From Pinus tabuliformis (lineage: Eukaryota; Streptophyta; Pinopsida; Pinales; Pinaceae): DNA of 64,000 nucleotides. Positions 24,018 to 36,100 of this stretch are shown one piece after another. Each line of letters starts with the position of its first letter. Within the stretch, counting starts at the first letter, position 1. The stretch spans positions 824,641,003 to 824,705,002 of the forward strand of contig CM062819.1 in NCBI GenBank assembly GCA_031772625.1, read 5' to 3'. Both the position numbers and the translations under genes were made by a program. The notes beneath the pieces are model-generated. The model had not been told where the DNA came from. It ran no database searches and was given only the letters and a program-made list of their open reading frames with translations.

Positions 24018-25280
24018 ATGGCATACTTAAGAAGGGAATCAAAGATGATGAGAAAAATGGTGGAGTATATTTCACGTGACTCTCCCTACATATTAGTTGG
24101 GCAACAAGTAGTTGAGTATTCTCTTGATATAATAGACACATTGAGGAGTTTGAGGGTGGAGATCAGAAGTTGCAAGGAAGAAAATGATAGGTTGGTTGAG
24201 GCTCAAGAAAGACTTGCAAGGGCTTAGGAAAAGAAGACAGAGGTTAATGCAGTGATCCTTCAGAGTTTTTCAAACTTGCAAAGACGGGGCAACAGAGGAT
24301 TAGTCAAGAATAAGAAGAGAAGACTAATAGAGCATATGGTAGCAAGTCTCGGTCAGGATATAGGTTGGATAGAGGGGACATAGTAAGAGGTGGCAGATCA
24401 TTGGATACACCTGACAGGAGGATTAGTATGTATGGGTTTCATTATAGTTCCTCATCCATGAGACATCATCACCATCATCACCGCCATCATCCTTATAGGA
24501 GGAATGAGTACTTTCCAGAGGAGTTCAAGAAAGTCAAGCCTCCTACATTTGATGGAGAGATGAAGAAGTTCGAAGATGCAAAGGCATGGTTGCATGGGAT
24601 GAAGAAATTCTTTAGATTGAATAACTATTCAAAGAACACAAAATCCAGAATAGCTACCTTCATTCTTAAAGGGAAAGAAAATATTTGGTGGGAAGATGTG
24701 AAGATTGTCAGAGGCATTCGAGAAGAAGAGTTGATTTGGGATGAGTTCGAGAGACTCTTCAAGAAGAAGTACATATTGTAGAGATATTACAATGACATAG
24801 CTAAGGAGTTTTATGAGCTGCAGATGGGTTCTATGACAACAATGAGTATACTAGCATGTTCCTGGAGTTGTTGAGGTATGTGTCTTACCTCAATGATGAG
24901 AAGGCAGAGATTTAAATGTTCATTAGTGGGTTTCTAGCAACATATAGAGACTGGATTGAGTTTGATGAGAATAATATGTTGGAAGAAGCCATAAGGAAAC
25001 TTTATGATTGTTATGAGCAATCAAAGCGTAAAGCTGAGCCTAAGCATGAATTGAAGGGGGATAAGAAATTTAAAGGGAAGTGGCCACTGAAGTGGGGAAG
25101 ACCTCCGCATGTAGGTGAGAAATAAAATGTTTCTCCTTACAAGAAGTTTAATGCAGTTGAGAAGGGGCATGGGTCTCATCCTAGAGAGCAGTAGAATAGA
25201 GGTGATGGTAGGGGACCTTTGTAGTGTTTGATTTGTGGCAAAGATCATCACAAGAAGGATTGTCCATTGTACTAGGGTGG
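24018..25280 (+). pseudogene. Ty3 gag, unit 2
   Basis: The start is better kept than in unit 1: 24018-24227 gives 69 codons (MAYLRRESK, then a coiled-coil-like region EENDRLVEAQERL). After a shift the segment 24365-24781 (138 codons) holds the His-rich tract MRHHHHHHRHHPYRR, the Gag core (VKPPTFDGEMKKF, AKAWLHGMKKFF) and KENIWWEDV. A last part, 24916-25125, ends in a basic tail, and the CCHC-like knuckle CLICGKDHHKKDC lies near 25227-25265; it is one residue shorter than the standard CX2CX4HX4C spacing. Confidence 0.8.
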
Positions 25281-25607
25281 GAGGCCTTAGATCTATAGTG
25301 CTCAGGAGGTGCAAACAGTTTGGGATGTTGGTCATAGCATTTATCGAATTTATGCAGCTATAAACAACAAGTAGACAGATCACCATGCATCCATCATTGA
25401 GATGGAAAGTGATCTTTGTGATCGAGTTGTTTTTATTTTGATTGACTCTAGATCCAATTATAGTTATGTTAATCCTTACCTAGTGGATAAGTGTGGTTTG
25501 AGAAAATAACTGCATGTAGTGTCTTGGTTGGTGTAGTTGGCTACATGTACGAAGAAGAGAGTTTGTCAGTGGGTAAGAGCTTGTGTATTTGAGCTGAATG
25601 GTATGCC

Positions 25608-26820
25608 TACATCAACACATCTAAATGTGCTTTCGTTGGGATCATATAGTATTATTTTGGGTATGGATTGGATATACCAACAAGAAATGCTAAAAATAGC
25701 ATTGCTATAAATAGCATTTCAGGATATACTCCAACTCTGTTGGAAATAGCAAAAAAAATAGAAATGTTAAAAATAACATTGCTATAAATAGAAGTTCAAG
25801 ATAGATTCCAATTTTAATTAGTCCCTGAATTAAAATTCGAATTTGAGCTTAGCAGCTGTTTGTAAAATAATTAATTAATTCATTTTGAGTTAATTAGTTA
25901 GAGAAAATCAAACATGAAGTCTCTTTGAAGACATGCAACAGTTATCCCCTTGATTGAGGAAGTTATCCCTTAGTTAAGGAGATAAGGATGAGTTGTATTT
26001 GGGTTGTAATTAGTTAGCTTAGTTAACTAAGTTAAGTTCAGTTAAATTAGTTCCAAATAGTTGAAGGAACTAATTGTGAGTTCAGTCAGTTAATGCATGC
26101 ATGCATGCAACTAGTGTTCTCCAGATAACTGAATATTCTCTCATAAATAATTCATGCATGTCAGTTCAGAGAAAGACCCAGTTGAGATTAAATGAAGGGA
26201 CAATGTAATATCAGTTGGAGGAATTTTCCTATAAAGGAAACTCATCCATGCAGAAGGAATTATCTCCTTCAGGATTACACAGCCATTTTAGAGGTTAGTG
26301 TTGTGTGTGAGGTGAGAATCACACAGGTTGTAGCTAGAGGACCCAGGAGAAACTACGCAAGGAAATAGGAGGCTTGGAGGACTAAAGGAAGGCATCTGTG
26401 TTGTCTATTATGTCCATGAGCAACAGTGAGGGATTATACTAAGAGCTGGATAGCTTGTGAGCTAAAGCTTTGTGTAATTCTAAGATATTTCCACCTTGTA
26501 TGACAATACAAATAGTGGGGTTTTTAGTTGAGGCTTTCCCCAGAGTATTCTTCTGTGTTTCATGTGTATTGATTCTTCTTCTTTGTTATATGTGTTCCGC
26601 TTGATCTTAAGATCGATTAAGCTTCTGCAAGTTTGATTGTAGAAGTAGATTAAGTATTTTCCTTTAGTTATATTGCATAATCAGGTTAATCTACAGCCAG
26701 AATTTCTACATGGTATCAGAGCTAGCTGATTTGTAGAAAAATTCTACAATCAACACAACTAAATGTGCTTCCGTTGGGATCATATAGTATTATTTTGGGT
26801 ATGGATTGGCTATACCTCCA
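25608..26820 (+). repeat. About 70-bp direct repeat flanking an insertion in pol
   Basis: The pol sequence ctaaatgtgctttcgttggg...atggattgg at about 25608-25678 recurs at about 26746-26818, offset 1138 bp, with a few differences. True LTR insertions duplicate only about 5 bp, so the long repeat needs another explanation. Confidence 0.8.
25688..26722 (+). mobile_element. Single LTR plus primer site of another retrotransposon, inserted in Ty3 pol
   Basis: The block ends tttctaca, followed directly by tggtatcagagc at 26711-26722, a perfect tRNA-Met primer site. Upstream lie LTR features: TATA-like cctataaagg near 26230 and a polyadenylation-like region near 26490-26510 (tgacaatacaaatag). The 5' end is TG at 25688 or at 25764, because the first 75 bp are duplicated (tgctaaaaatagc and tgttaaaaataac). 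Only about 35 bp of internal sequence follow the primer site before pol resumes, so the element lost all its coding part. Confidence 0.7.
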
Positions 26821-28861
26821 CATGACTAAGGTGGATTGTTATGACAAGGCTATTGAGTGCGTGGATGATAATGGGGAAAAGAGAATCTTGCAGAGAAAGA
26901 AGAAGCCTATATCAATTAGGATGGTTACAACTATGCAGGAAAAGTGCAGTCGTAGGAAGGGGTGTGTACTGTTTGTAGTCCATATTTCCAGTGACAAGGG
27001 TAAGGATGTTGAGGATGTGGAAGTCCTCAAGAGGTACCCTATATTGCAATAGTTTTAGGATGTATTTCCAACGGAGATTTTAGATTTGCCTCCCCACAAG
27101 GAAGTGGACTTACCTATTGAGTTGGTACCAAGATCAGCACCAGCATCAAAGGCACCTTTTAGGATGAGCACTCCAAATTTCGTGGAACTAAAGTTGCAGT
27201 TGAAGGAAATGCTTGACAAGAGATACATTAAGCCAAGTCTATCGCCTTGGGGTGCACTAGTATTTTTTGTGAGGAAGAAGGATGGTACTCGTAGGCTATG
27301 CATTGGTTATAGGCAGTTGAACAAGGTGGCGATCAAGAACGGGTACACATTGTCGAGGATTGATAACTTGTTTGATCAGCTGAAGAGAGAAATAGTGTTA
27401 TCAAAGATTGATTTGAGATCAGGATATCATCAGGTACGCATTAAAGAAGAGGATATCTACAGGACTGCTTTCGGGACCAGGTATGGGCATTATGAGTTTG
27501 TTGTGGTTCATTTCGGTTTTACTAATGCTCTAGCTACTTTCATGTGTTTGATAATATCATGTTGCGTCCTTATCTAGACAAGTTTGTGATTGCATTCATT
27601 GATGATATATTGATATATTATAAGAATGAGGAAGGGCATGCCCAACAATTAGAAATAGTCTTGAGATTGCTAAGAGAGCATTAGTTGTATGCCAAGCTTA
27701 GTAAATGTAGCTTCTTTCAGACAAAGGTACATTACTTGGGACATGTTGTCTCCAAGGAAGGCATAACAGTGGATCCATAAAAGATAAGAGCTATCATGTA
27801 ATGGGCGGATCCTAGAAATGTGGATGAGGTTAGATAATCAATGGGGCTAGTAAGTTACTACAGGTGATTCATCAGTAACTTCTCATGGATTGCATATCCT
27901 ATTACATCATTGTAGAGGAAAGGAAATAAATTTGAATGGACAATGGAACGTGTAGCACATTTTGAGTAGTTGAAGCAGTTGCTTATAAAAGATTTTGTGT
28001 TAAATATTACAGATCCTAATAAAGAGTTTGTGGTGTGTACAGGTGCTTGCAAGAGTGGACTTGGTGGAGTCCTGACGCACGAGGGATAGGCAGTATGTTA
28101 TGAGTCAAGGAAGCTAAATGAGCATGAACAAAACTATGTGACTCGTGATCTTGAGTTGACAGATATTATTCATGCCTTGAAGATGTGGAGGCACTACCTT
28201 CTTAGCAGGAGGTTTTTTTTTATGAGTGACCATAATGGATTGAGGTATCTATTTGATTAACCTAACTTGAATGCTAGACAAGCTAGATGGTTGGATACCC
28301 TCAGTGAGTTTGACTTTGAGATCAAATACATTAAAGGAAAGGAGAACAGGGTTGCATATGCTCTTAGTAGGATACTCGAGGGATAAATTTACAAGATCAT
28401 ATCTACAAGCAAGACAATAGTATGGCAGGTACAACGAGTTTAGGCACTGGTTAAAACAACAGGGTATAGGTGATCAGGATGTGGATTATCATCTCACGAC
28501 AGATGGCTTGGTGAGATTTAGGAACAAAATCTATGTGTCAGATGATAGTGAGCTCAAGAAGCTTATCTTGAGGGAGTTTCATGTCAATCCACATTCATGT
28601 CACCTGGGATATCAAAAGACATGTACAATTGTGAAGAAGTTATACTATTGGCCGAATTTGAAGAATGAAGTGGCAGATTTTGTTGCTAGATCTCTGGATT
28701 GTCAACAGGTGAAATTTGAGTGTAAGCAACCAACTGGTTTGTTACAGTCTATTCTAGTTCTGGAGTGGAAAAGGGAGGTCATTTCCATGGATTTCAAAGC
28801 AATTTTAATGAGGACATCAAAGAAGCATGATTCCATCATGGTTATTGTTGATAAGTTGAGC

Positions 28862-29086
28862 AAGGTAGCTCACTTCATTCTAGTGAAGACTACTAATTCA
28901 ACCAACAAGGTAGCTCACTTCATTCTAGTGAAGACTACTAATTCAGCCAGCAAGGTAGCTCACTTCATTCTAGTGAAGACTACTAATTCAGCCATCAAGG
29001 TAGCTCACTTCATTCTAGTGAAGACTAATAATTTAGCCAGCAAAGAAACTCACTTCATTCTAGTGAAGATTACTAATTCATCCAGC
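28862..29086 (+). repeat. In-frame 45-bp minisatellite, five copies, in the integrase
   Basis: Units start at 28862, 28907, 28952, 28997 and 29042. Each encodes 15 residues of the type KVAHFILVKTTNSAS. Unit 1 of the array has this segment only once (near 20695-20740). The first three copies are nearly identical and the last two diverge. The frame stays open through all five. Confidence 0.95.
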
Positions 29087-30282
29087 AAGGTATCTCAAAT
29101 ATTCATCATAGAGATAGTGAGATTACATGGTATTTCTAAGAAGATCATATCACATAGAGATGACAAGTTCACTTCCAAATTTTGGAAGGAGTTGTTTGCA
29201 GGTTTGTTTACAAAGTTGGCCTTCAGAGTAACTTATCATCCACAGAGATATGGAAAGATAGAGAGGGTTAACAATATTTTGGAGGATAAGTTGATGATGT
29301 ATGTTATGCACGAGTAGAAGAGGCGGGAAGAGTATATTCCATTGGTTGAGTTTGCCTGCAAAACATGGTTATCATGATTCATTGAGGATGAGTCTGTTTG
29401 AGGCACTTTATGGGCGGAGTTGTAGTACTCCCATTAGTCAGAGTGTTGTAGTGAACAAAGTACTTAATGGACCAGACATGTTGGCAGAGATGGACTAGGA
29501 AATGCAGGTTATAAAGAAGAATTTAAAGGTAGCACATGATAGACAAAAGAGTTATGCAAATCAACATAGGACATTTAAGTAATTTCAAGTTGGGGAGCAT
29601 ATATACTTGTGCATTAAGCCCAAGAGGAGCTCCTTGAGGATTGGATCATGTGCTAAATTGGCACCTCAGTTTTGCAAGCCTTTCCATATCCTTGAGAGGA
29701 TTGGGCTAGTGGCCTACAAACTTGCATTTCCTTAGACAATGAAATTCCATGATGTCTTCAATATTTCATTGCTTAAAATATATGTGAGAGATGTTGATCA
29801 TTTTATTGATTGGTCTGTGTTACAGGTGGATCCAGAAGGAGAATTCCAACCAAAACCTCAGTGCATATTGCAGTGGAAACAACTTTGCTCTGAAATTGAG
29901 TAATTGAGCAAGTTAAAGTGTAGTCGAAGCACTTTGGGCCCGCTAAATCTACATGGGATACGTTTGATCAAGTCCAAGCTATGTATCCTTCATTATTTTC
30001 CGGTGGACGCAAATGAGTTTTTGGTGTATGTACATATTTATGTATGGTTATTATTGTAAATACCACAATGATCTATGATATAAAGCTCCAATAAGCAATA
30101 TGCTTGTCATGTTGTCATGTTTGTCATGATGGTTTTGATTTTTGAGCAAGTTGTTCATTGTAAATACTGCAACGATTTGAGCTATAATGCTCTATGGGAA
30201 ATATGTTTTGCATTTCAGTCGTCTTATTGGTTATAGGTATTATAGAACACGGAGGATAGTGTTCCCCTAAGGGAGAGGGGTC

Positions 30283-31323
30283 TGTAACAACCATGGGTTA
30301 GAAGTTCATGCAATAAAGTTAATAAAGGCAAAATAAGACCAAGGTCATGGGACACGTATTCCAAGCTAAATGTTGGGCAAAGCATCCCAATGAGCATCAC
30401 TTGTTGTTTATTATGGCTAAGGATATTGGCAAAGGCTTTGAAAGGAAAAAAACATTATTGGAATTTATTTTATGAAAATAAAGGAAAATAGGAGAAATGG
30501 GAGATGAAAGGTCATTGGTTGCATGTGAGGAGGAAATTGAAGGAAAATAGAGGGAAAATGAAGAAATTAGAGGCATCAATAATAAAAAGGCATCGGAGCA
30601 TCGATTTGGGGCCTTTTTTCAGTTGAGTTATTGAATTAGCTTCAAAGAGGAGAAGAGCACCAAGAGGAGAAAGCAAGAAAGCAAGCAAAGGAAGGAAAAT
30701 AAAGCAAATGAAAGAAAAGATTAAGCAAGGGAGAGTTGGATCAAACAGGTTCAGTAGGAATACTTGCAGATAACATGTTACACTTATGATTTCCTAGCTA
30801 GTTTTGGAATGCCTGGTACAAGAATGTGTGTATTTGGTTCATTTGTTGTCATTGGCATGGGTTTTTCCTAGTTGACAGTGGTTTCAGCCTTACCTTCCCA
30901 TTTCCATAAGCCATGGTGTGATGGGATTCATCCTCGGTTGAGATTCGGATTTCTGGAAGGTTTTTGATCTAGGTGAGGTGGTCTCATGAAAATTCCAAGG
31001 GTTTTCTCCAGGAAGTCCTCAACAGATGAGTGGAGACAGGAAAATTCCTCAAGGGATTGTGAAGGATTTATGAGGAATCCAAGCTCAGTTTTGTTTTGTG
31101 ATCTCGGGACCGATTTAGGTGAGATCACGGGAATGTGAGGATGGAGGTGGTTTAACCTATGGATTCACTTGGTTGGTTATGCATTGGTTTATCCCATGAG
31201 ACCCCACGTTCATGCTTGGAATATGGCACAGGGGTGATTGGCTGAAAGAAATATTTGGTTCATCCCAATCTATGATCGAGTAGTACATGGAAGCTCCTGA
31301 CTTGGTTTGATTTTAAATATATT
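30283..31323 (+). repeat. Ty3 LTR C, left part
   Basis: Starts TGTAACAACCATGGG after the polypurine tract of unit 2. It aligns with LTRs A and B up to the position matching their catacatta, where the copia element is inserted. Confidence 0.85.
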
Positions 31324-31499
31324 TGTCAGACCAGGCAGTAACTCCTCTACCAAAAATTGATTCATGTTTATTCCTTCAGGTAGGTCTTCATTATATACAT
31401 GAGGGAGAGACTGTTCACTTCATCTCCTGATGACTGTTCATATTAGTTATTTATCTATTTACATTATATTCACCCAATCATGAGGATTAGGTGTCAACA
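31324..31499 (-). repeat. Copia 3' LTR
   Basis: 176 bp, aligned with 37123-37298; about a dozen substitutions by eye. Followed on the inner side by the purine run (plus strand tccccccctt, 31500-31510). Confidence 0.9.
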
Positions 31500-31652
31500 T
31501 TCCCCCCCTTAATCTGAAGGGATGTTGGTGAGTCCAAGCATCATTTTGAATCATTCAAGCTTTTCTCTTCCAAGCGCTTTGGTGAAGATGTCTGCAATTT
31601 TCTCATTAGTGGAACAATGATGGAGATGGATTGTTTTGGCCTCAACATGATG

Positions 31653-34600
31653 TCAAATTAGATGATATTTAGTATTGATGTGCTTCATTCGATCATGGAA
31701 CTTTGGGTTCTTGGCCAAGTTTATTGCAGAGGTATTGTCAATCATGAGTGGAGTTGATTGTACTTGTTTTACCTGCAAATCTTCAAGAATTTTCCTGAGC
31801 CACACAATTTCTTTTTTTGCTTCAGTTGCTGCCACGTATTCTGCTTTTGTTGTGGAATCTGCTAAAACTTATTATTTGCGTGATCTCCAGGAGACAACTC
31901 CTAATCCAAGACTCATAGCATATCCTGAAGTAGATACCCCAGTTTCTTTGTCTCCATCGAAGTCTGAATCAGAGTATCCAATCAAGCTGAAGGCATCCAC
32001 CTGTGTATACTTGATTCCAAAGTCTTGAGTTCCCTTCAAGTACCTTAGAACTCTTTTTGCAGCAGACCAATGTCCCTCACAAGGCTTTTGCATAAACCTG
32101 GAGAGGATTCCAACAGCAAATGAAATGTCTGGTCTGATAGTAGTTAGGTAGTTGAGACTTCCTACAAGCTGTCTATACTTTGTTGCATCCTCAAATTCTT
32201 TTCCTTCAATAGATGTGAGCTTTAAGTTTTGTTCCATTGGAGTAGTAAGAGGATTGCATTCTGTCATGCCAAACCTATTCAACAGATCCCCAATGTATTT
32301 CTTTTGAGAAAGAAATATGGACTTTGGATGTTGGGTTACTTCAATACCAAGATAGTAATGAACATAGCCCAAATCAGTCATTTCAAAACTTTTCCCCAAT
32401 TCCTTCTTTATGGATGCAATGTAGCTTTCATTGTTCCCTGTCATCAAAAGATCATCTACATATACCACAAGATATACAACTGTTTTGCCAACTTTCTTGA
32501 CAAATAAAGTTGCATCATCAAGATCATAATGTTTGAAATTGAGTTTCAGAAGATGCTCAGTTAGTTTTTCATACCAAGCTCGCGGTGCTTGTTTAATGCC
32601 ATACAAGGACTTCACAAGTTTGCATACTTTATGTTCATGTCCTTTCATAGCAAATCCTTCAGGCTGAGACATAAAAACATTCTCTTTTAGATCTCCATTT
32701 AAGAAAGTAGTTTTTACATCCATTTGATGGACTTTCCAACCATTCTGAGCTGCTAGTGCAAAGAGTGTCCGGATGGTAGCCCATTTTGCTGTGGGGGCAA
32801 AAGTGTCATCATAATCGACCCCTTCCTTATGTGAAAAACCTTTTGCCACAAGCCTACCTTTGTGCTTGTCAAGTGAGCCATCAACTTTATACTTGTTCTT
32901 GTAGACCCACTTGCAGCCAATTGGTTTGGTTCCTAATGGAGGATCAACCAGCTTCCAAGTGTCGTTCTTTATGAGGGCATCATACTCCTTTTGAATCGCT
33001 TCTTTCGATTCATCATGAGAAGCAGCTTCTTTGAAGGAAGTTGGTTCAAAATCTGTAGACAAGTTCAATTCACAATCATAAGAAACATCCATATCAATAG
33101 GTGAATTAGAGTCATCCACATCACCTCCATTTTGCTGGTTTGAATTTCTAGTTCCTGTCTTTCCAACCTCATCAGGATGAACACTTTCAAGTGTCTTTGT
33201 CAGCCACTTTGGGGGACCTTTCTCAGATGGTCCAGGCTGCTTCGTTGATTGATTCGGGACTGAATCAAGATTGAGTCTTCCAATTCTATCTATCACATCA
33301 CTTAAAGCATCATCTGTTGTTGGAGTTTCATGTGGGGGAGAGTGTTCTTCAGAAGAAGATTCCACTTGTTGATCTAGTATAGGAATCCCCCCTTCAAGAT
33401 GTGGAATCTGATTATCAAATTCTTGAAATGTTTTTGCTTTTGTGAATCTATCTAAGCAATCAAGTTGTCACTCAACAACATTGTCAGTTTTGGATGATTC
33501 AAGAAAAAATATATCTCTAGATACAACAAACTTTTTATTTACTTCATCATAGAGATGGTATGCTTTGGAGGTGTTTGAATACCCCAAGAAGATACATTTA
33601 CGACTTCTAGCACCAAGTTTGTCTCTATGTACCTTTGGTATCAAGGCATAACAGGTGGAACCAAAGACCCTGAGATGCTTTACCGAAGGAACATGTCCAT
33701 ACCACATTTCATAAGGAGTCATGTTTCTAATAACATTAGATGGACATCGATTCTTTATATATGCAGCACATAGAACAACATCAACCCAAAACATTATCTT
33801 TACATTTTTGAAGAAGAGCATGGATCGTACCATATTTAAGATTGTCCTATTCATTCTTTCAGCTACACCATTCTGTTGGGGATTATAAGGCACAGTTGTT
33901 TGATGTTTGATCCGATGTTGTCGAAGATAGTTTTCAAATTCATTTGATGTGTATTCTTTTCCATTATCAGTGCGAATAGACCCAATATGAGATTGTGCAT
34001 CATTTTCAATCCATTTATGAAAGTTCTTGAATGTTTGAAAAGCATCAGATTTGTTCTTCAATAAATAAACCCAACACATTTTGGTGTAGTCATCAATAAA
34101 TGTCATCATATATTTATTTCCATTTACAGAAGGAACAGACATTGGACCACATAAATATGAATGAATGAGTTCAAGTTTTCTATGTGCTCTTTAATGTGAA
34201 TCATGAAAGGACTGTTTGCTATGCTTTCCTAGCATACAAGCATCACATTACTTAAATTTCCTAGGAATTGTAGGCAAACCAGAAACACCATTTTTCTTCA
34301 ACAAGCGGAGACTGTCATAGTTCAAATGTCCAAATCTAGCATGCCATAATAAACTTGATGGAAGTGTACCTTCTTCATAACGAGAATTGTATGAGAAATG
34401 TTGTGCACGAGCAGAGGTACCTTGTAGCTTGATAAGCCTTTCTTCTTCTATTCCCCTCATGAAAAGTGAGTGGTCAGATGCTTTTCTTACCTCAAGCTTG
34501 CCATTAAACATATGAATGGAGTTACCTTGCTAGCAGATGTGAACCAAGGACAACAAGTTTCTCTTGAGTTGTGGGAGATATAGAACATAATGCAGAAGAA

Positions 34601-35718
34601 AGTCTGGAAGACTAGGCAGTTTAAGCCTGATTGTGCCAAGCCCTGATGGCATGATTTTTTATTGGTCTGCAAAGTATACTGCTCCATCAACATTGTCAGT
34701 AAATTCTTCAAAAAAATCTTTTCTATGAGTCATGTGGCAGGTTGCTCCTGAATCAAGCAACCAATCATTTTTCCAAGAAGCAAGTGAAACATTAAATAAA
34801 TCTTCATTTACTCCAATATTACATTGTGCCACAACATAGTGAGCAGATTCAGGTGCTTTACCTTTGTCTGTATCATCAGTTTTACCTTTTTGTTGGTTTC
34901 TTTTCTGCTCAATTTGTCCCATGGTAGCTTGCATGTAGAGGCATCATGTGATCCATTTCTTTTGCAACGAATGCAGTGCAAATTTGTCTTTTCTCCTTGA
35001 GAATGTCTGCCCCCCCTGCCTCTGAAATATCTTCCTCTTCCTCTTCAACCACCTCTTCCTCTTAAAGAACCTTGAGTAGGATGCTTTTTTTTATGAGCAA
35101 GGCACACAACCTCTTCAGAAGATTCAGGGGCTATCTTCTTTCCAAAAGCTTTCTCTCTTTCAGCAAACTTTTTCACAAGATAGTCAAAGGTGATATCTTT
35201 GAGATTTCCATTTGCTTGCAATGACTCAAGATAATTGGAGTAAGTAGGATAAAGTGCCTTGAGAAAAGCAATAAGAGGAATATCCAATTCAACCTTAGTG
35301 GATTTGATATCATGCATTATAGACTTTACTTCAAATGCAAGAGCAAGAGGATCATTATTTTGCAGTTCAAGAGTGAAGAGTTTAACCATGAGTTGAACAA
35401 CTTCAAGTGCAGAATGTGAGTCATAGAGTTCTTTCAGCTTTTGTAAGGCTTCAAAGGTAGTTGAAAATGACGAAATATGGCGACTCACCTCTTCATTTAC
35501 AGATGTTGCGATTAATGCATAAGATTTGTTGTTCTTGTTTTCCCAAATGACGAGCTCTTTGTCTGAGGTAGGCTATTCTGGTTCTTTGTCTCCGTCTCTG
35601 ACACACACTCCTTTCCACAACTCATTGAAAATAAGGGTGTGTTTATCATCCGGGACCACTCAGGATAGTTCTCCTTGCCAGCGAGAACTATTCCCACAAT
35701 TGATATGATTGAATGCAT
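31653..35718 (-). pseudogene. Copia gag-pol polyprotein, a few breaks
   Basis: Order on the minus strand: Gag from 35718 (LAGKENYPEWSRMI), one frameshift near 35640, a stop near 35553, then a long Gag segment 35045-35488 (FEALQKLKELYDSHSALE) and a zinc knuckle near 34935-34980 (CIRCKRNGSHDASTC, one residue longer than standard). Protease 34659-34934 with the LLDSGATCHM active site. GAG-pre-integrase 34248-34511 (LWHARFGHLNYDSL). Integrase 33468-34142 with TFIDDYT, RTDNGKE and GVAERMNR, the D-D-E set. RT 31872-33365 (497 codons) with KWVYKNKYKVDG, LNGDLKE and VYVDDLL. RNase H runs on at 31653-31835 after two adjacent TAA codons at about 31866-31871. Two more stops (near 34191 and 34247) lie before the integrase. 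Confidence 0.9.
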
Positions 35719-35825
35719 TGTAAAATCTTGTACTGTAAAAAAAACTGTGTACTATAAAAAGAAATATACTTCTGCTGATAGAAAAATACTTCTGCCAATA
35801 TACAGTAAAATTGTATTGGCGGTAA

Positions 35826-35913
35826 TTGTTTTTTTGTTTTTTATTTTTTGTTTTTTGTTTTTGGTTTTTGTTTTTTGTTTTTTGTTTTGTTTTGTTTTTT
35901 GTTTTGTTTTTGT

Positions 35914-35944
<31 letters not shown>

Positions 35945-36100
35945 GTTTGTTTTGTTTTGTTTTTGTTTTTGTTTTTATTTTTGTTTTTGTTTTTGGTTTT
36001 TGTTTTTTTGTTTTTTGTTTTTTGTTTTTGTTTTTTGTTTTTTGTTTTTTGTTTTTTTTTTTGTGTTTGTTTGTTTGTTTGTTTTTTTTTTTTTTTTTGT
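35826..36100. repeat. (TTTTTG)n-type low-complexity tract in the copia leader
   Basis: About 270 bp of T-runs of 3-7 separated by single G, with rare C or A. On the element's own strand it is CAAAAA-like and lies between the primer site and gag. It creates the Phe-rich and Lys/Asn-rich frames at 35675-36199, which are not genes. Confidence 0.95.

Larger units (their letters stand above)
25400..30016 (+). pseudogene. Ty3 pol, unit 2, interrupted by an LTR insertion and containing a minisatellite
   Basis: Protease near 25436 (IDSRSNYSYVN). The frame is then cut by inserted sequence from about 25679 to 26757. It resumes with 26765-27052 (GMDWLYLHMTKVDCYDKA) and RT 27086-27577 ([41 protein letters not shown]); the RT active site near 27598 reads FIDD. 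RNase H 28000-28380. Integrase 28481-29317 is the longest open segment (278 codons): CLDCQQVK-type zinc part reads SLDCQQVK, core DDE candidates are SMDF, SHRDDKF and KIERVN, and a fivefold repeat lies between the first two. The C-terminal chromodomain-like end stops at 30014. Confidence 0.85.

Noticed and set aside
32229-32507. Plus-strand frame of 92 codons
   Set aside because: Antisense shadow of the copia reverse transcriptase.
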